DNA of 52,225 nt from Nitrospirota bacterium (GTDB lineage Bacteria; Nitrospirota; Nitrospiria; SBBL01; JAADHI01). Where the stretch lies: NCBI GenBank assembly GCA_029261215.1, contig JAJDBT010000013.1, positions 1 through 52,225 on the forward strand, read 5' to 3'. The position numbers were made by a program, and so were the translations under genes. The notes beneath the pieces were generated by a model. It saw only the letters and a program-made list of their open reading frames with translations. It was not told the DNA's origin and made no database searches. Positions 1 through 9,178 of the stretch are shown one piece after another. Every line of letters starts with the position of its first letter. Position 1 is the first letter of the stretch.

Positions 1-1728
1 GACATTGCCAACACCCTTGCAAGTCAGTTGTCTATCGAATACATTGCCCTGGAAACAGCGACCATTGAACCCAGCGCCATTGCCGTCGTACCGGAAAGTG
101 TGGCAATCAAATACGGCTGCATTCCCGTTGAGATGAACAAAAATCAGCTGGTCATCGCCATTGCCGATCCACTCGATTACGAATGCCTGAAAGACATCAG
201 CTTTCTGAGCAACTGCGAAACCAAACCCTTGATCTCGACACGGCGGGAAATCCTGTCGGCCATCAAACGGCATTATAACTTGGGTGACAGCCTGGAAGAC
301 ATTTTACAGGAATCAGGAAAAAACACAGCCAGTGTCATTGAAATCGTGCCTTCGCTCGCATCCACTCAAATGGCGGCCTCTGAAGACCTCAAGGAGAAAA
401 GTCAAAAAGCACCCATCATACGTCTCTTCAATCTCATTTTCACAAAGGCCATGCGGACAAGAGCAAGTGATATTCATATCGACTCCCAGCGCCACAGCCT
501 TTCAGTCCGCTTTCGGATTGATGGTATTCTTCAAGGCGAAATGTCCCTGCCAAAGTGGGTACAGGGCGCCCTGGTTTCACGCGTCAAGATATTGGCAACA
601 TTGGATATTTCGGAACGACGGCTGCCGCAGGATGGCGCGATCCGCGCACGGCTTGATGACCGGGATGTCGATTTAAGGGTCTCCACACTTCCGACACAAT
701 ACGGCGAAAAGGTTGTTATTCGGATATTGGATCAAACAACTGTTCCGACCCACCTGGAAAACATCGGCTTATCCGACGCAAGTTATGAAAAAATAACGCA
801 ATTTGCCACTAAAAAACAGGGCATTCTTTTGGTGACCGGCCCAACGGGAAGTGGAAAAACATCGACGCTGTATGCCCTGATTAACAGACTGCGTTCTCCA
901 AAAATTAATATCATGACCGTCGAAGATCCAATTGAATACAACATGGAAGAAGTCAACCAGATCCAGGTGAAACCTGAAATCGGCATGACCTTCGCGAATG
1001 CGCTTCGCTCCATTCTCCGCCAAGACCCGAACGTGATTTTGGTGGGAGAAATTCGGGATCTCGAAACTGCTGAAATTGCCTTTCGGGCGGCCATGACGGG
1101 CCATCTCGTCATCACCACGCTTCATACCAATGACGCCATTTCCACCATCACCCGATTATTGGACATGGGAATTCCGAGATATCTTGTCGCCTCCTCTGTC
1201 CTTGGCATTATCGGTCAGCGCCTGGTCAGGAAAATCTGCGAACAGTGCAAAACAGAAACACCCCTTGATCAGAACGCGATACAGGAAGCCAACATAAAAC
1301 ATCCCCAAACAACCGCCGGTACCGCATTTAGCGGGAAGGGCTGTCAAGAGTGTGACCAGTCCGGGTACTACGGCCGAACCGGTATTTTTGAAGTGCTCCC
1401 CTTTGTTTCAAAAATCAAAGAAGCGATCACCAATGATGGGAATGAAGAGGAAATCCGCCGTATTGCGGAGATGGAAGGCCTGTCTACGATGGGTGAGGAC
1501 GGACTTGAAAAGGTGCTTTCAGGAATCACAACCCTGGGTGAAGTCCAACGCGTGATTGACGTAGAAGAAGAAGTACAAGTCCTTTGCCCGCAATGTCAGA
1601 CACCGATTCATCTCGACTTTGTCGCCTGCCCACTCTGTAAGTTCGACGTCAAACTCGATTGCAATGCCTGCAAAAAAAGGATCAAACCCGACTGGAAAAT
1701 TTGCCCTTACTGCAAAACAGACATCTGA
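1..1728 (+). CDS. PilB/GspE-family secretion/pilus assembly ATPase (5'-truncated)
   Basis: This is the hexameric ATPase that powers type IV pilus extension or type II secretion at the cytoplasmic face of the inner membrane. The frame is open from base 1, so the true start lies outside the window; a TTG at 28 is only an internal codon. Visible parts are an N-terminal GspE/MshEN-like domain, Walker A GPTGSGKTS (about residue 271 counted from base 28), an Asp-box/Walker B region with VGEIRD, and a His-box region (TTLHTNDA). A CxxC pair (CEQC, CQEC) follows in the usual zinc-binding insert. Beyond the ATPase is a tail of about 50 residues with four further CxxC pairs, i.e. two zinc ribbons, which most PilB/GspE proteins lack. 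Family assignment is secure; pilus versus secretion role cannot be settled without the upstream genes. Confidence 0.93.
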   Translation, partial: DIANTLASQLSIEYIALETATIEPSAIAVVPESVAIKYGCIPVEMNKNQLVIAIADPLDYECLKDISFLSNCETKPLISTRREILSAIKRHYNLGDSLEDILQESGKNTASVIEIVPSLASTQMAASEDLKEKSQKAPIIRLFNLIFTKAMRTRASDIHIDSQRHSLSVRFRIDGILQGEMSLPKWVQGALVSRVKILATLDISERRLPQDGAIRARLDDRDVDLRVSTLPTQYGEKVVIRILDQTTVPTHLENIGLSDASYEKITQFATKKQGILLVTGPTGSGKTSTLYALINRLRSPKINIMTVEDPIEYNMEEVNQIQVKPEIGMTFANALRSILRQDPNVILVGEIRDLETAEIAFRAAMTGHLVITTLHTNDAISTITRLLDMGIPRYLVASSVLGIIGQRLVRKICEQCKTETPLDQNAIQEANIKHPQTTAGTAFSGKGCQECDQSGYYGRTGIFEVLPFVSKIKEAITNDGNEEEIRRIAEMEGLSTMGEDGLEKVLSGITTLGEVQRVIDVEEEVQVLCPQCQTPIHLDFVACPLCKFDVKLDCNACKKRIKPDWKICPYCKTDI

Positions 1729-1729
1729 T

Positions 1730-2029
1730 TTAATCTCCCCCCGGTACGACCTCTACGCTCAGCGATATCTCTCTTAAAATATTAGCGACCCGCTCGCATT
1801 CTGTAAGCGAGCCTTCAAAACAAATCGACCTTCCCTGAGTATGAATCTCGACGGTTATTTCAAATGCAGCCTGAAGTGAAGCGCCTGTAGCCTTTTGGAT
1901 CTGAAAAATCACCTCATCAAAAGTGTGGACTTCATCATTAAAAATAATCACCTGCCAGGGAAAAGCGTCTTCGATCTCTTCATCCTGGAGTGTTGTCGTT
2001 TTTGGCTGGTCAAGTACTTGTGGACTCAT
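1730..2029 (-). CDS. clpS: ATP-dependent Clp protease adaptor ClpS
   Basis: ClpS is the small adaptor that delivers N-degron substrates to ClpAP/ClpCP. The 99-residue product has the usual size, a loose N-terminal tail, then the ClpS core with FNDEVHTFDEVI and the amphipathic pattern typical of the family. It ends in a beta strand (SVEVV). The gene lies 9 bp downstream of the yyaL-type gene on the same strand, so co-transcription is likely. Its stop almost abuts the stop of the convergent pilB-type gene. No clpA is present in the window. Confidence 0.92.
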   Translation of the reverse strand: MSPQVLDQPKTTTLQDEEIEDAFPWQVIIFNDEVHTFDEVIFQIQKATGASLQAAFEITVEIHTQGRSICFEGSLTECERVANILREISLSVEVVPGGD

Positions 2030-2038
2030 GACGTTACT

Positions 2039-4090
2039 TTATCCTAAAAGCTGTTTTTGTATTTCATCCCAATCGCTCATTGCCTGAGAACAGGTAAAAT
2101 TTTGACAAAGCGTGAGGGTTGTCTTCTTCTCAATGCGTTCAGGATTCATCCAGTTTCGTTGACTCGAAAACGCCGGACGATTAAAAGACAGCACCTTGTT
2201 GGGCAAATATAACTGATGTAGATTGGCAATCAGCGTTTTCGTTTCTGTCGCATCCAGATCTCCCGACACATGAATCTCCTTCGGTTTCCTTAAATAAAAG
2301 TCGGCTGCGGCAATCATATTTCCGGCACTGAAAGGGTTCTTCTCTATTTCGGCTGCAAAGGCAAGAAGCGTTTTCTCTGCTTTTTCAAAATAGAGGGTTT
2401 CTCCCGTATGATAAAAAAGCCGCAACAAGGCTTCGGCCGCCATCGCATTTGCAGAAGGGACAGACTGATCATAAATCGGGCGTGTCCGGTCGATGAGGAT
2501 TTCGTGGTCTGTCGAGGTGTAGAAAAAGCCGCCATCTCTTTCATCCCAGAACCGGGCAATCATGTCATCGGCCAAGGCGATGGCATGATTCAGGTATTTT
2601 TCTTCAGCACTCGCCTCATAAAGGTCGATGAGCGCACCCGAAAAATAGGCTGCATCATCCAGATATCCATTGAGTGTTGCAGCCCCGTCTTTAAAGGTGT
2701 GCAACAGATATCCCTCATGATAAAGCTGCTTCAGAATAAAATCGGCCGCAGCCCTTGCTGCGGAAAGATACCGAGGGTCGCGTGTCACCTCGTATCCGTC
2801 TACAAAGGCCGCAATCATGAGGCTGTTCCAGCTGACAATTATTTTTTCATCGCGAAAAGGCTTGGGGCGTTTCTCGCGCGCGATCCGTAGATTTTCTTTT
2901 CCGGATTGAATCATCTCGTCCACTTCGGCTGCTGTTTTTCCCGCATGTTCTGCCAAAGCCTGAATAAATCCGCTCCGGTGAGGAATCGTTTTTCCTTCAA
3001 AGTTCCCTTCTTCAGTAATCTGAAAAAATCGGTTTAAAAGCCAGCCTGAATCCTCTCCGACTACATCAATCACTTCCTGAGGAGACCAGGTATAAAAAGA
3101 GCCTTCCCCTCCTTCACTGTCGGCATCTTCCGAAGCATAAAAACCGCCGCTGTCATCCCTCATGTCCCTTAAAACATAGTCCAGAATTTCAATGCCGACC
3201 GCCTTAAAAAAAGAATCGCCTGTGGCTTGATAGGCGGAAAAATAAATCGGAGCCAGCTGCGCATTGTCATAGAGCATTTTTTCAAAATGTGGAACCTGCC
3301 ATGCCTCATCCACCGAATACCGATGAAATCCGCCGCCAACCTGGTCATACATCCCTCCCCAGGCCATCTTCCTAAGGGAATAGGTCACCATCTCTAAAAA
3401 GGGCTGCTCCCCACTCTGCTCATAATGTCGAAGCAAGAGATTTAAAGCAGGCGTTCCTGGAAACTTGGGCGCACCGCCAAACCCGCCGTTGACCGCATCA
3501 AAAACACGACTTAAACCCACGGCGGATGTCTCCAGTAATTTTGGATCAATGGTGCCTTTGGAGTGGTCTTTTTTCAATTTCGTCATGGCTTCAAGCACTT
3601 GTTTTGCCGTGTTTTCAACATCACCTGACCGTTCGTGATACACCTTTGCCAGAGACATCAACACCTTTGGAAAACCCGGAAGCTTGAAACGGTCTTCTGG
3701 CGGAAAATACGTTCCACCGTGAAAAGGCACTTTTTCAGGCGTGAGAAACATGGTCAGAGGCCAGCCCCCACCACGACGAATAAAAAACTGAACCGCCGTT
3801 TGATAGATTTGATCCAGATCCGGCCGTTCTTCCCGATCCACCTTAATATTCACGAAGTGTTCGTTCATGATTTTGGCAATCGCTTCATTTTCAAAAGACT
3901 CATGGGCCATGACATGGCACCAGTGACACGCAGAATACCCGATGGATAAAAGGATGGGTTTTTTCGTCCGTCTGGCCTCTAAAAACGCCTCATCGCTCCA
4001 GGGATACCAATCGACTGGATTATGGGCATGCTGCAACAAATATGGACTCGTTTCATCGATCAACCTGTTGGAGGATTTTCCCTCGCTCAT
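2039..4090 (-). CDS. YyaL/SSP411-type thioredoxin-like plus six-hairpin glycosidase-fold protein (DUF255)
   Basis: The product (about 683 aa) belongs to the YyaL/spermatogenesis-associated protein 20 family. It has an N-terminal thioredoxin-like DUF255 domain with the CHWCHVM motif near residue 50, followed by an alpha/alpha-toroid domain resembling N-acylglucosamine epimerases/glycosidases. The family is widespread, but its reaction is not established. I place the start at 4090 because GGGAG sits six bases upstream of that ATG. A longer in-frame ATG at 4102 has no convincing ribosome-binding site. It leads a probable two-gene unit with clpS. Length matches the family. Confidence 0.9.
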   Translation of the reverse strand: MSEGKSSNRLIDETSPYLLQHAHNPVDWYPWSDEAFLEARRTKKPILLSIGYSACHWCHVMAHESFENEAIAKIMNEHFVNIKVDREERPDLDQIYQTAVQFFIRRGGGWPLTMFLTPEKVPFHGGTYFPPEDRFKLPGFPKVLMSLAKVYHERSGDVENTAKQVLEAMTKLKKDHSKGTIDPKLLETSAVGLSRVFDAVNGGFGGAPKFPGTPALNLLLRHYEQSGEQPFLEMVTYSLRKMAWGGMYDQVGGGFHRYSVDEAWQVPHFEKMLYDNAQLAPIYFSAYQATGDSFFKAVGIEILDYVLRDMRDDSGGFYASEDADSEGGEGSFYTWSPQEVIDVVGEDSGWLLNRFFQITEEGNFEGKTIPHRSGFIQALAEHAGKTAAEVDEMIQSGKENLRIAREKRPKPFRDEKIIVSWNSLMIAAFVDGYEVTRDPRYLSAARAAADFILKQLYHEGYLLHTFKDGAATLNGYLDDAAYFSGALIDLYEASAEEKYLNHAIALADDMIARFWDERDGGFFYTSTDHEILIDRTRPIYDQSVPSANAMAAEALLRLFYHTGETLYFEKAEKTLLAFAAEIEKNPFSAGNMIAAADFYLRKPKEIHVSGDLDATETKTLIANLHQLYLPNKVLSFNRPAFSSQRNWMNPERIEKKTTLTLCQNFTCSQAMSDWDEIQKQLLG

Positions 4091-4243
4091 TGTAACTCCC
4101 ATCGCTTTTTGAGTGGATTTTTATCGCTCGGCATGTGTCATATACTAAATCCGCCGCTTCCGCTTTGTAAATAGAGAAGGGCACAAATGACACATCTCGC
4201 ACTATTTTCAAGTTTTTGGTCGATTGTCGAGGCTTCGAATGGT

Positions 4244-4273
4244 TTGACAAGTTCGGAAGCCTTGGGATAAGAT
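4244..4273 (+). promoter_or_regulatory. Sigma-70-type promoter upstream of the Mrp gene
   Basis: A perfect TTGACA -35 hexamer at 4244-4249 is followed after 18 bp by TAAGAT at 4268-4273, with GATAAT slightly further on as an alternative -10. It sits 25-55 bp ahead of the ATG at 4299 and is the best promoter candidate for the Mrp/PCP_red/heme-oxygenase-fold unit. Confidence 0.55.
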
Positions 4274-4298
4274 AATTCATTTTTCACGGAGTTTGTCA

Positions 4299-5201
4299 AT
4301 GCCAGTAGAAAAAGATTTAAAATCCATTCTGAAAAAGCTTGAATACCGGGACGATGCCCAAGTTCAAAAACAGATTGTGGACAATTCCCTCCAGGTTAGA
4401 ATCAGGATGGGCCAGGTCAAACGTAAAATCGTCATAATGAGCGGAAAAGGCGGCGTCGGGAAAAGTATGACCACAGCAAACCTCGCGCTCGCTTTTGCGC
4501 GTGCGGGACACAAAGTCGGCGTTCTGGATGTTGATCTTAACGGACCGTGCATCCCCAAAATGCTCGGAGTGCATGGCAAGTTTGAAATCACAGCCGATGG
4601 TGCAGTCCCGCCCATTGGACCCTATGGAATGAAAATCGCGTCCATGGAATTCTTTTTAAAACAGGAAGACACACCCGTGCAGTGGAAAGGCCCTATGGAG
4701 CTTTCCCCGGTTTGGCTTGGACTGATGGAAATGAACGTCATTCGGGAATTTTTTGCAGATATCGTGTGGGGGGACATTGATTACCTCTTCACAGACTTGC
4801 CACCCGGAGCCGCTGCGGATAAACCGCCGGTTATCGCCGGATTTATTCCGGAATTAGACGGTGCCGTCGTGGTCGCCACGCCATCCGAGGTCACAAAAGC
4901 CGTTGTGAGAAAATCAATCCATTATGCCAGAAGCGCCGGAATCCCCATGTTGGGATTGATCGAAAATATGAGCGGCTCTCTCTGCCCGGAATGCGGAACC
5001 GCTGTCCCAATGTATGAGGGAGGTTGTGCAGACCTTTGCGAAGAAATGGATCTCCCGCTTCTCGGGAAAGTTCCTTTTGACCGCGATTTAGCCAAGGCCT
5101 GCGACAGAGGCGTTCCCCTTTTGGAAGAACACCCGATCGCAAAATATTTTGATGAGATTGCCTTACATCTCCATGAATTTTTAGAATCGAAAAAAAACTA
5201 A
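4299..5201 (+). CDS. Mrp/NBP35-family iron-sulfur carrier ATPase
   Basis: Mrp/ApbC/NBP35 proteins are cytosolic P-loop ATPases that carry and deliver Fe-S clusters to apoproteins. The 300-residue product has the deviant Walker A KGGVGKS after about 45 residues, the DVDLNGPCIP switch region, a DLPPGA motif, and a C-terminal CPEC pair within GSLCPECG that should bridge the labile cluster in a dimer. There is no N-terminal DUF59 (MIP18-like) domain; instead a short helical extension is present. The ATG at 4299 is preferred over a TTG two codons upstream, with ACGGAG as ribosome-binding site. It heads a three-gene run with the PCP_red and heme-oxygenase-fold genes. Confidence 0.92.
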   Translation: MPVEKDLKSILKKLEYRDDAQVQKQIVDNSLQVRIRMGQVKRKIVIMSGKGGVGKSMTTANLALAFARAGHKVGVLDVDLNGPCIPKMLGVHGKFEITADGAVPPIGPYGMKIASMEFFLKQEDTPVQWKGPMELSPVWLGLMEMNVIREFFADIVWGDIDYLFTDLPPGAAADKPPVIAGFIPELDGAVVVATPSEVTKAVVRKSIHYARSAGIPMLGLIENMSGSLCPECGTAVPMYEGGCADLCEEMDLPLLGKVPFDRDLAKACDRGVPLLEEHPIAKYFDEIALHLHEFLESKKN

Positions 5202-5228
5202 ACGAAATCCAGCAAGACGGAGGATCTT

Positions 5229-5954
5229 ATGAAATTTGTCTGTATGAAATGTGAAAGTTTTATGGGCTTTGAAAATGTTCAAACCCCTGGCGAGCAATCC
5301 CTTGGCGTCACCTTCAGTTGCCCAACCTGTGACGCAAAGGTGGCCATGGTCACCAACCCGGGGGAAACAGCAATGGTTCAGGCCCTGGGCGTTAAACTGG
5401 GTGGCCGCACCGCACCGGCCCAACCCATGGAATTAACACGCGAGCGCCTCAAAGAAAGTCCGGAAGTGCTGGAAAACGCGGCACCATCCGCCACAACACA
5501 GCAAGATATACTAAAAACAGAAACAGAAAAAACAGAAGCGGGAGAAGGCGGCGGATGCCCGTTCTCCAGTATGGTCGCACAAATGGGAATGGGTGGCACC
5601 GCAGAGACGGCCGCCACAGCCCCCAAAGCACTCTCCTGGTCTTCAGAAGCCGAGGCCCGACTTGAAGCGGTTCCCTCCTTTATGCGTCCAATGATCAAAA
5701 TGGGTATCGAGAGCTATGCCCGAAAAAACAGCATCAGCACCATCACACCCGAAATCATGGATGCTTCGAAAAATGACCCCGGAGACATTCGCTGGACCAA
5801 GGAAGCAGAAACGCGTCTCGAAAACATTCCTTCCTTTATTCGTCCGATGGCAAAAAAAGAGATCGAACGCATTGCGAAAGAACGCGGAGAAACAGAGATC
5901 ACGGGTGCGATGATGGAAGAATCAAAAGAAAAATTTATCGGGATGGGCTACTAA
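5229..5954 (+). CDS. Zinc-finger protein with two PCP_red (protochlorophyllide reductase 57 kDa-like) domains
   Basis: The 241-residue product starts with a zinc-finger-like segment (CMKC at residues 5-8 and CPTC at 31-34). A low-complexity linker follows, with a GGGCPF motif near 107-112. It ends in two tandem copies of the PCP_red module, at about residues 137-181 and 189-235. Each copy has W-[ST]-x-EAE-x-RLE-x-[IV]-PSF-[MI]-RP followed by TITPE or TEITG. This small domain is known from the C-terminus of the BchB/ChlB subunit of dark protochlorophyllide reductase. No other chlorophyll gene is visible here, so the protein probably acts with Mrp in Fe-S or tetrapyrrole handling; that role is inferred. 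Ribosome-binding site GGAGG precedes the ATG. Confidence 0.8.
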   Translation: MKFVCMKCESFMGFENVQTPGEQSLGVTFSCPTCDAKVAMVTNPGETAMVQALGVKLGGRTAPAQPMELTRERLKESPEVLENAAPSATTQQDILKTETEKTEAGEGGGCPFSSMVAQMGMGGTAETAATAPKALSWSSEAEARLEAVPSFMRPMIKMGIESYARKNSISTITPEIMDASKNDPGDIRWTKEAETRLENIPSFIRPMAKKEIERIAKERGETEITGAMMEESKEKFIGMGY

Positions 5955-5972
5955 AGGATCCTCAGAATCTTA

Positions 5973-6662
5973 TTGAATGCCCAAACCTTTATCAAATCGC
6001 TCGAAGAAGAGGTCAGTCATCACGAGGCGGTACATCACCCTTTTCTGAAGCGATTTGCAACTGAAAAACTCACGCTGAAGCAAATTCAGATCTTTGGGTT
6101 ACAGCACTACCAGCTCGTCAAGATTTTTGTCAACTACATGACAAATCTTTTACCGAAGATTCCGGATAAAGATGCCGTTGCGCTGTTTCGCACCGTCTTT
6201 GATGATGAATTTGGACAGCATACGATTTTCAGAAGCCATCCCGCCCTTTATCGTCATTTTTTAAAATCACTTGGATTAGAAGATGAGGCTTGGGGGCGGG
6301 TCAAGCCGCTCCCGGAAACATCCCAATATATCGAAGCCCATCTCCAGCAAACCCGGGACGCAGCATTCCTTGTCGGTCTGGGAATTGTCGGACCAGCCCA
6401 CGAGTTTGCCATTCCAAGCATGTTTGAATATATTATCTCCGGGATCAAAGCCAATACGACACTCACCGATGACGACTTTGAGTATTTCACCATGCATATT
6501 ATTGAGGACAAGGAACACGCAGTCATTTTTAATAAGCTGATTGCCCGGCATGTTGAAACGGAAGCAGGCCAAAAACAACTGCGAGAGGGAGCCATGTTGT
6601 CCCTCGCTTATCGGAAAAAATTCTGGGAAGGGCTGGAGCGTGCTGTTTTTGAGTCAGCCTGA
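5973..6662 (+). CDS. Heme-oxygenase-fold iron-containing redox enzyme (PqqC/TenA/CADD-like)
   Basis: The 229-residue, largely helical product resembles the TenA/PqqC/CADD group, whose members use one or two metal ions or a cofactor to oxidise small molecules. Candidate metal ligands are the histidines and acids in EEVSHHEAVHHPF near the N-terminus, DDEFGQH about a third of the way in, GPAHEF in the middle, and IIEDKEHA near residue 175. This spacing suggests a di-iron site. The start is a TTG at 5973, preceded by AAAGGATCC; the nearby ATG at 5977 is out of frame. It lies 18 bp after the PCP_red gene. The substrate is unknown; p-aminobenzoate synthesis (CADD-like) is one possibility. Confidence 0.72.
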   Translation: MNAQTFIKSLEEEVSHHEAVHHPFLKRFATEKLTLKQIQIFGLQHYQLVKIFVNYMTNLLPKIPDKDAVALFRTVFDDEFGQHTIFRSHPALYRHFLKSLGLEDEAWGRVKPLPETSQYIEAHLQQTRDAAFLVGLGIVGPAHEFAIPSMFEYIISGIKANTTLTDDDFEYFTMHIIEDKEHAVIFNKLIARHVETEAGQKQLREGAMLSLAYRKKFWEGLERAVFESA

Positions 6663-6765
6663 TTACTGGAATCACTTAAGATCGATCACTCTTTTTAGGA
6701 AACTGTCTCTATAAATGGCGTTATTTTATATTTATCCCCTTCTACTTTTAAAAGTTTAGGCTGCA

Positions 6766-7212
6766 ATGAACGATTCAATAACCTTAATCGGCTGGCGCGA
6801 ATGGGTCAGCCTTCCAGAATTTAAAATTGACTGGATAAAGGCGAAGGTGGACACAGGAGCCAGAACCTCGGCCTTGCATGCCTATTTCGTCGAAACCTTT
6901 AATAAACAAGGAATTGAATATGTCCGTTTCGGGCTCCATCCGTTTCAAAAAAATGAGAAAATAGAAACAATATGTGAAACAAGAGTAGCCGACGTTCGTC
7001 AAGTAACGGATTCGGGAGGACATGTCGAAGAACGCATCGTCGTGGTCACACCGGTTCGCATCGGGGGACGGGAATGGCCCATTGAGGTCACTTTAACCAA
7101 TAGGGAAACAATGGGGTTCCGAATGCTGTTAGGACGAACAGCCTTTAAAAATTATTTTTATGTGGACCCCAGTCGCGCATACCTCACACGGGCGATACCA
7201 ACACACTTGTAA
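6766..7212 (+). CDS. rimB: RimB-like retropepsin-type protease (RimK-associated)
   Basis: This 148-residue protein belongs to the family once called ATP-dependent zinc protease and now seen as retropepsin-like aspartic peptidases. The catalytic motif is VDTGARTSALHA near residue 30. A second conserved stretch, MLLGRTAFKNYFYVDP, lies near the C-terminus, with the Arg and Gly-Arg typical of the family. In Pseudomonas, RimB trims glutamate tails that RimK adds to ribosomal protein S6. The gene is directly followed by rimK, which supports that role. The start has only a weak ribosome-binding site. Confidence 0.85.
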   Translation: MNDSITLIGWREWVSLPEFKIDWIKAKVDTGARTSALHAYFVETFNKQGIEYVRFGLHPFQKNEKIETICETRVADVRQVTDSGGHVEERIVVVTPVRIGGREWPIEVTLTNRETMGFRMLLGRTAFKNYFYVDPSRAYLTRAIPTHL

Positions 7213-7227
7213 ATAAAGGAGATCAAG

Positions 7228-8133
7228 ATGAAAATAGGTATTTTATCACGTAATTCAAAACTCTATTCGACATCACGCTTACTCGAAGCCATCAAAAGCC
7301 GGGGGCATGAAGCACACGTCATTGATGTGACACGGTGTTACATGAACATTACCTCCCATAATCCGGGAATTTATTTCAAGGGGAAAAAATTGGAAGACTT
7401 CGAGGCCGTTATTCCGCGAATCGGAGCATCTATCACTTTCTATGGGGCCTCCGTTGTCCGCCAATTTGAGATGATGGGCGTCTACAGTGTGAATGAGTCC
7501 GTGGCAATTTCCAGAAGCCGGGACAAACTCCGCTCATTGCAGTTGCTGGCCCGAAAGGGGGTCGGGCTCCCAGTGACGGGATTTGCCCGCTCCCCGGATG
7601 ACGTCAAAGGTTTGATTGAAATGGTCGGCGGAGCCCCGCTTGTGATCAAGTTACTGGAAGGTACGCAAGGGATTGGGGTGGTTTTGGCAGAAACGGAACA
7701 GGCGGCAGAAAGTGTCATTGAAGCATTTTTAGGCTTGAAAGCCAACATCCTGGTACAAGAATTCATCAAAGAAGCCGGCGGAGCGGATATCCGTTGTTTC
7801 GTCATCGGAGAAAAGGTTGTGGCGGCAATGAAACGACAAGGTGCGGAAGGTGAATTTCGTTCAAACCTGCATCGTGGCGGTTCAGCGACCCTCATTAAAT
7901 TGACTCCGGAAGAACGCTCAACCGCCGTGCGCGCGGCCCGTATTATGGGATTAAACATCGCCGGGGTCGATATTTTAAGGTCAAACCACGGACCGGTGGT
8001 GATGGAAGTGAATTCCTCACCCGGATTAAGAGGAATCGAAGAAGCCACAGGCAAAGATGTTGCGGGGATGATCGTTGGCTTTATTGAAAAAAATGCAAAG
8101 CCCTTTAACACCAAAACCAGAGGAGAAGGCTGA
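7228..8133 (+). CDS. rimK: RimK-family alpha-L-glutamate ligase
   Basis: RimK is an ATP-grasp ligase that adds glutamate residues to a carboxyl terminus, classically that of ribosomal protein S6. The 301-residue product has the RimK N-terminal domain ([20 protein letters not shown]) and the ATP-grasp core: [13 protein letters not shown] as the nucleotide-binding loop, [19 protein letters not shown], and the Mg-binding end [14 protein letters not shown]. Length is normal for the family. It sits 15 bp after rimB with AAAGGAG as ribosome-binding site. The deacylase-like gene that follows is closely spaced, so the three probably form one operon. Confidence 0.93.
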   Translation: MKIGILSRNSKLYSTSRLLEAIKSRGHEAHVIDVTRCYMNITSHNPGIYFKGKKLEDFEAVIPRIGASITFYGASVVRQFEMMGVYSVNESVAISRSRDKLRSLQLLARKGVGLPVTGFARSPDDVKGLIEMVGGAPLVIKLLEGTQGIGVVLAETEQAAESVIEAFLGLKANILVQEFIKEAGGADIRCFVIGEKVVAAMKRQGAEGEFRSNLHRGGSATLIKLTPEERSTAVRAARIMGLNIAGVDILRSNHGPVVMEVNSSPGLRGIEEATGKDVAGMIVGFIEKNAKPFNTKTRGEG

Positions 8134-8143
8134 AAGCAATATC

Positions 8144-9178
8144 GTGAGAGCGCCCATTAAAATAGGGAATTATGTCATCTCAGCCGGTCAAAGAGCCACG
8201 GTTGATTTGGAGATGACAAAACTCTATACCCATTCCGATATGTTGCTCCCGGTGCATATCATTCATGGTAAAAAATCAGGTCCACGCCTCTTTGTCAGTG
8301 CGGCCATCCACGGAGACGAAATCAATGGCGTAGAAATCGTACGCCGTCTTCTCAAAATGCAGTTATTAAAACGACTGCGTGGGACACTGATTGCGGTTCC
8401 TGTTGTGAATGTTCATGGTTTTATCCATCAAACCCGCTATTTACCCGATCGCCGGGATCTCAACCGAAGTTTTCCAGGCTCCTCAGAAGGTTCTCTGACG
8501 GCACGGATTGCAAAACTTTTTGTTGACCATATCGTCCATAACTCAACCCACGGAATTGACCTGCATACCGGGGCAACACATCGCGTGAACCTGCCTCAAA
8601 TCCGGGCGAACCTGGCAGACCCGGAAAACGAACGATTGGCCAATGCCTTTGGCGTCCCTGTGATTATCAATTCTGCATTGAGAGACGGATCTTTAAGAAT
8701 GTATGCGGATGCCTGTAAAATACCCATGCTCCTTTATGAAGCAGGCGAAGCCTTGCGCTTCGATGAAGTCTCTATCGGCGCAGGCGTTCGCGGCATTGTC
8801 CATGTCATGAGAACCTTGGAAATGCTCCCGCCGCAAGAACTCAAAAAGCCAAAAAAACACGTCACCCCTTTTACGGCAAACACGAGTGCTTGGGTCAGGG
8901 CTCCCGAAGGCGGCGTGATGCGTGTCACGGTCAAACTGGGCTCTGGGGTAAGAACGGGAGATACGCTCGGGATTATCAGCGATCCTTTTGGCGAAAAAGA
9001 AGTCCAGGTGCTCTCAAATTATAACGGCGTGGTGATTGGACACACAAACTTGCCATTGGTTAACGAGGGAGATGCCTTATTTCATATCGCCCGTTTTGCA
9101 AAACCGGGTGAAGTTGCAGAAGGAGTCGATGCCTTTAATTTTTTATTTCAGGATGAGTTGGGGCAACAATATCCTTGA
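8144..9178 (+). CDS. Succinylglutamate desuccinylase/aspartoacylase-family zinc hydrolase
   Basis: The protein belongs to the M14-like AstE/AspA family of zinc-dependent amidohydrolases. Visible metal-site motifs are AAIHGDEINGVE (His and Glu ligands), DLNRSFPG, and DLHTGATHR (third ligand His). The Glu in LLYEAGEALRF is the likely general acid/base. A C-terminal beta-barrel domain follows. I favour a GTG start at 8144, just after the rimK stop and downstream of AGGAGAAGG. In-frame ATGs at 8075 and 8093 would overlap rimK by 40-60 bp, so the start is not certain. Linked to rimB and rimK it may hydrolyse an amide on the same target, but the substrate is unknown. The 3' end overlaps the convergent CNNM gene by 44 bp. 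Confidence 0.85.
   Translation: MRAPIKIGNYVISAGQRATVDLEMTKLYTHSDMLLPVHIIHGKKSGPRLFVSAAIHGDEINGVEIVRRLLKMQLLKRLRGTLIAVPVVNVHGFIHQTRYLPDRRDLNRSFPGSSEGSLTARIAKLFVDHIVHNSTHGIDLHTGATHRVNLPQIRANLADPENERLANAFGVPVIINSALRDGSLRMYADACKIPMLLYEAGEALRFDEVSIGAGVRGIVHVMRTLEMLPPQELKKPKKHVTPFTANTSAWVRAPEGGVMRVTVKLGSGVRTGDTLGIISDPFGEKEVQVLSNYNGVVIGHTNLPLVNEGDALFHIARFAKPGEVAEGVDAFNFLFQDELGQQYP

Noticed and set aside
5977-5979. ATG near the start of the heme-oxygenase-fold gene.
   Set aside because: It is out of frame; the in-frame TTG at 5973 is the better start.
7482-8114. A 210-codon minus-strand frame opposite rimK.
   Set aside because: It is an antisense shadow: Ser/Pro-rich translation, no motif, and rimK is complete on the other strand.
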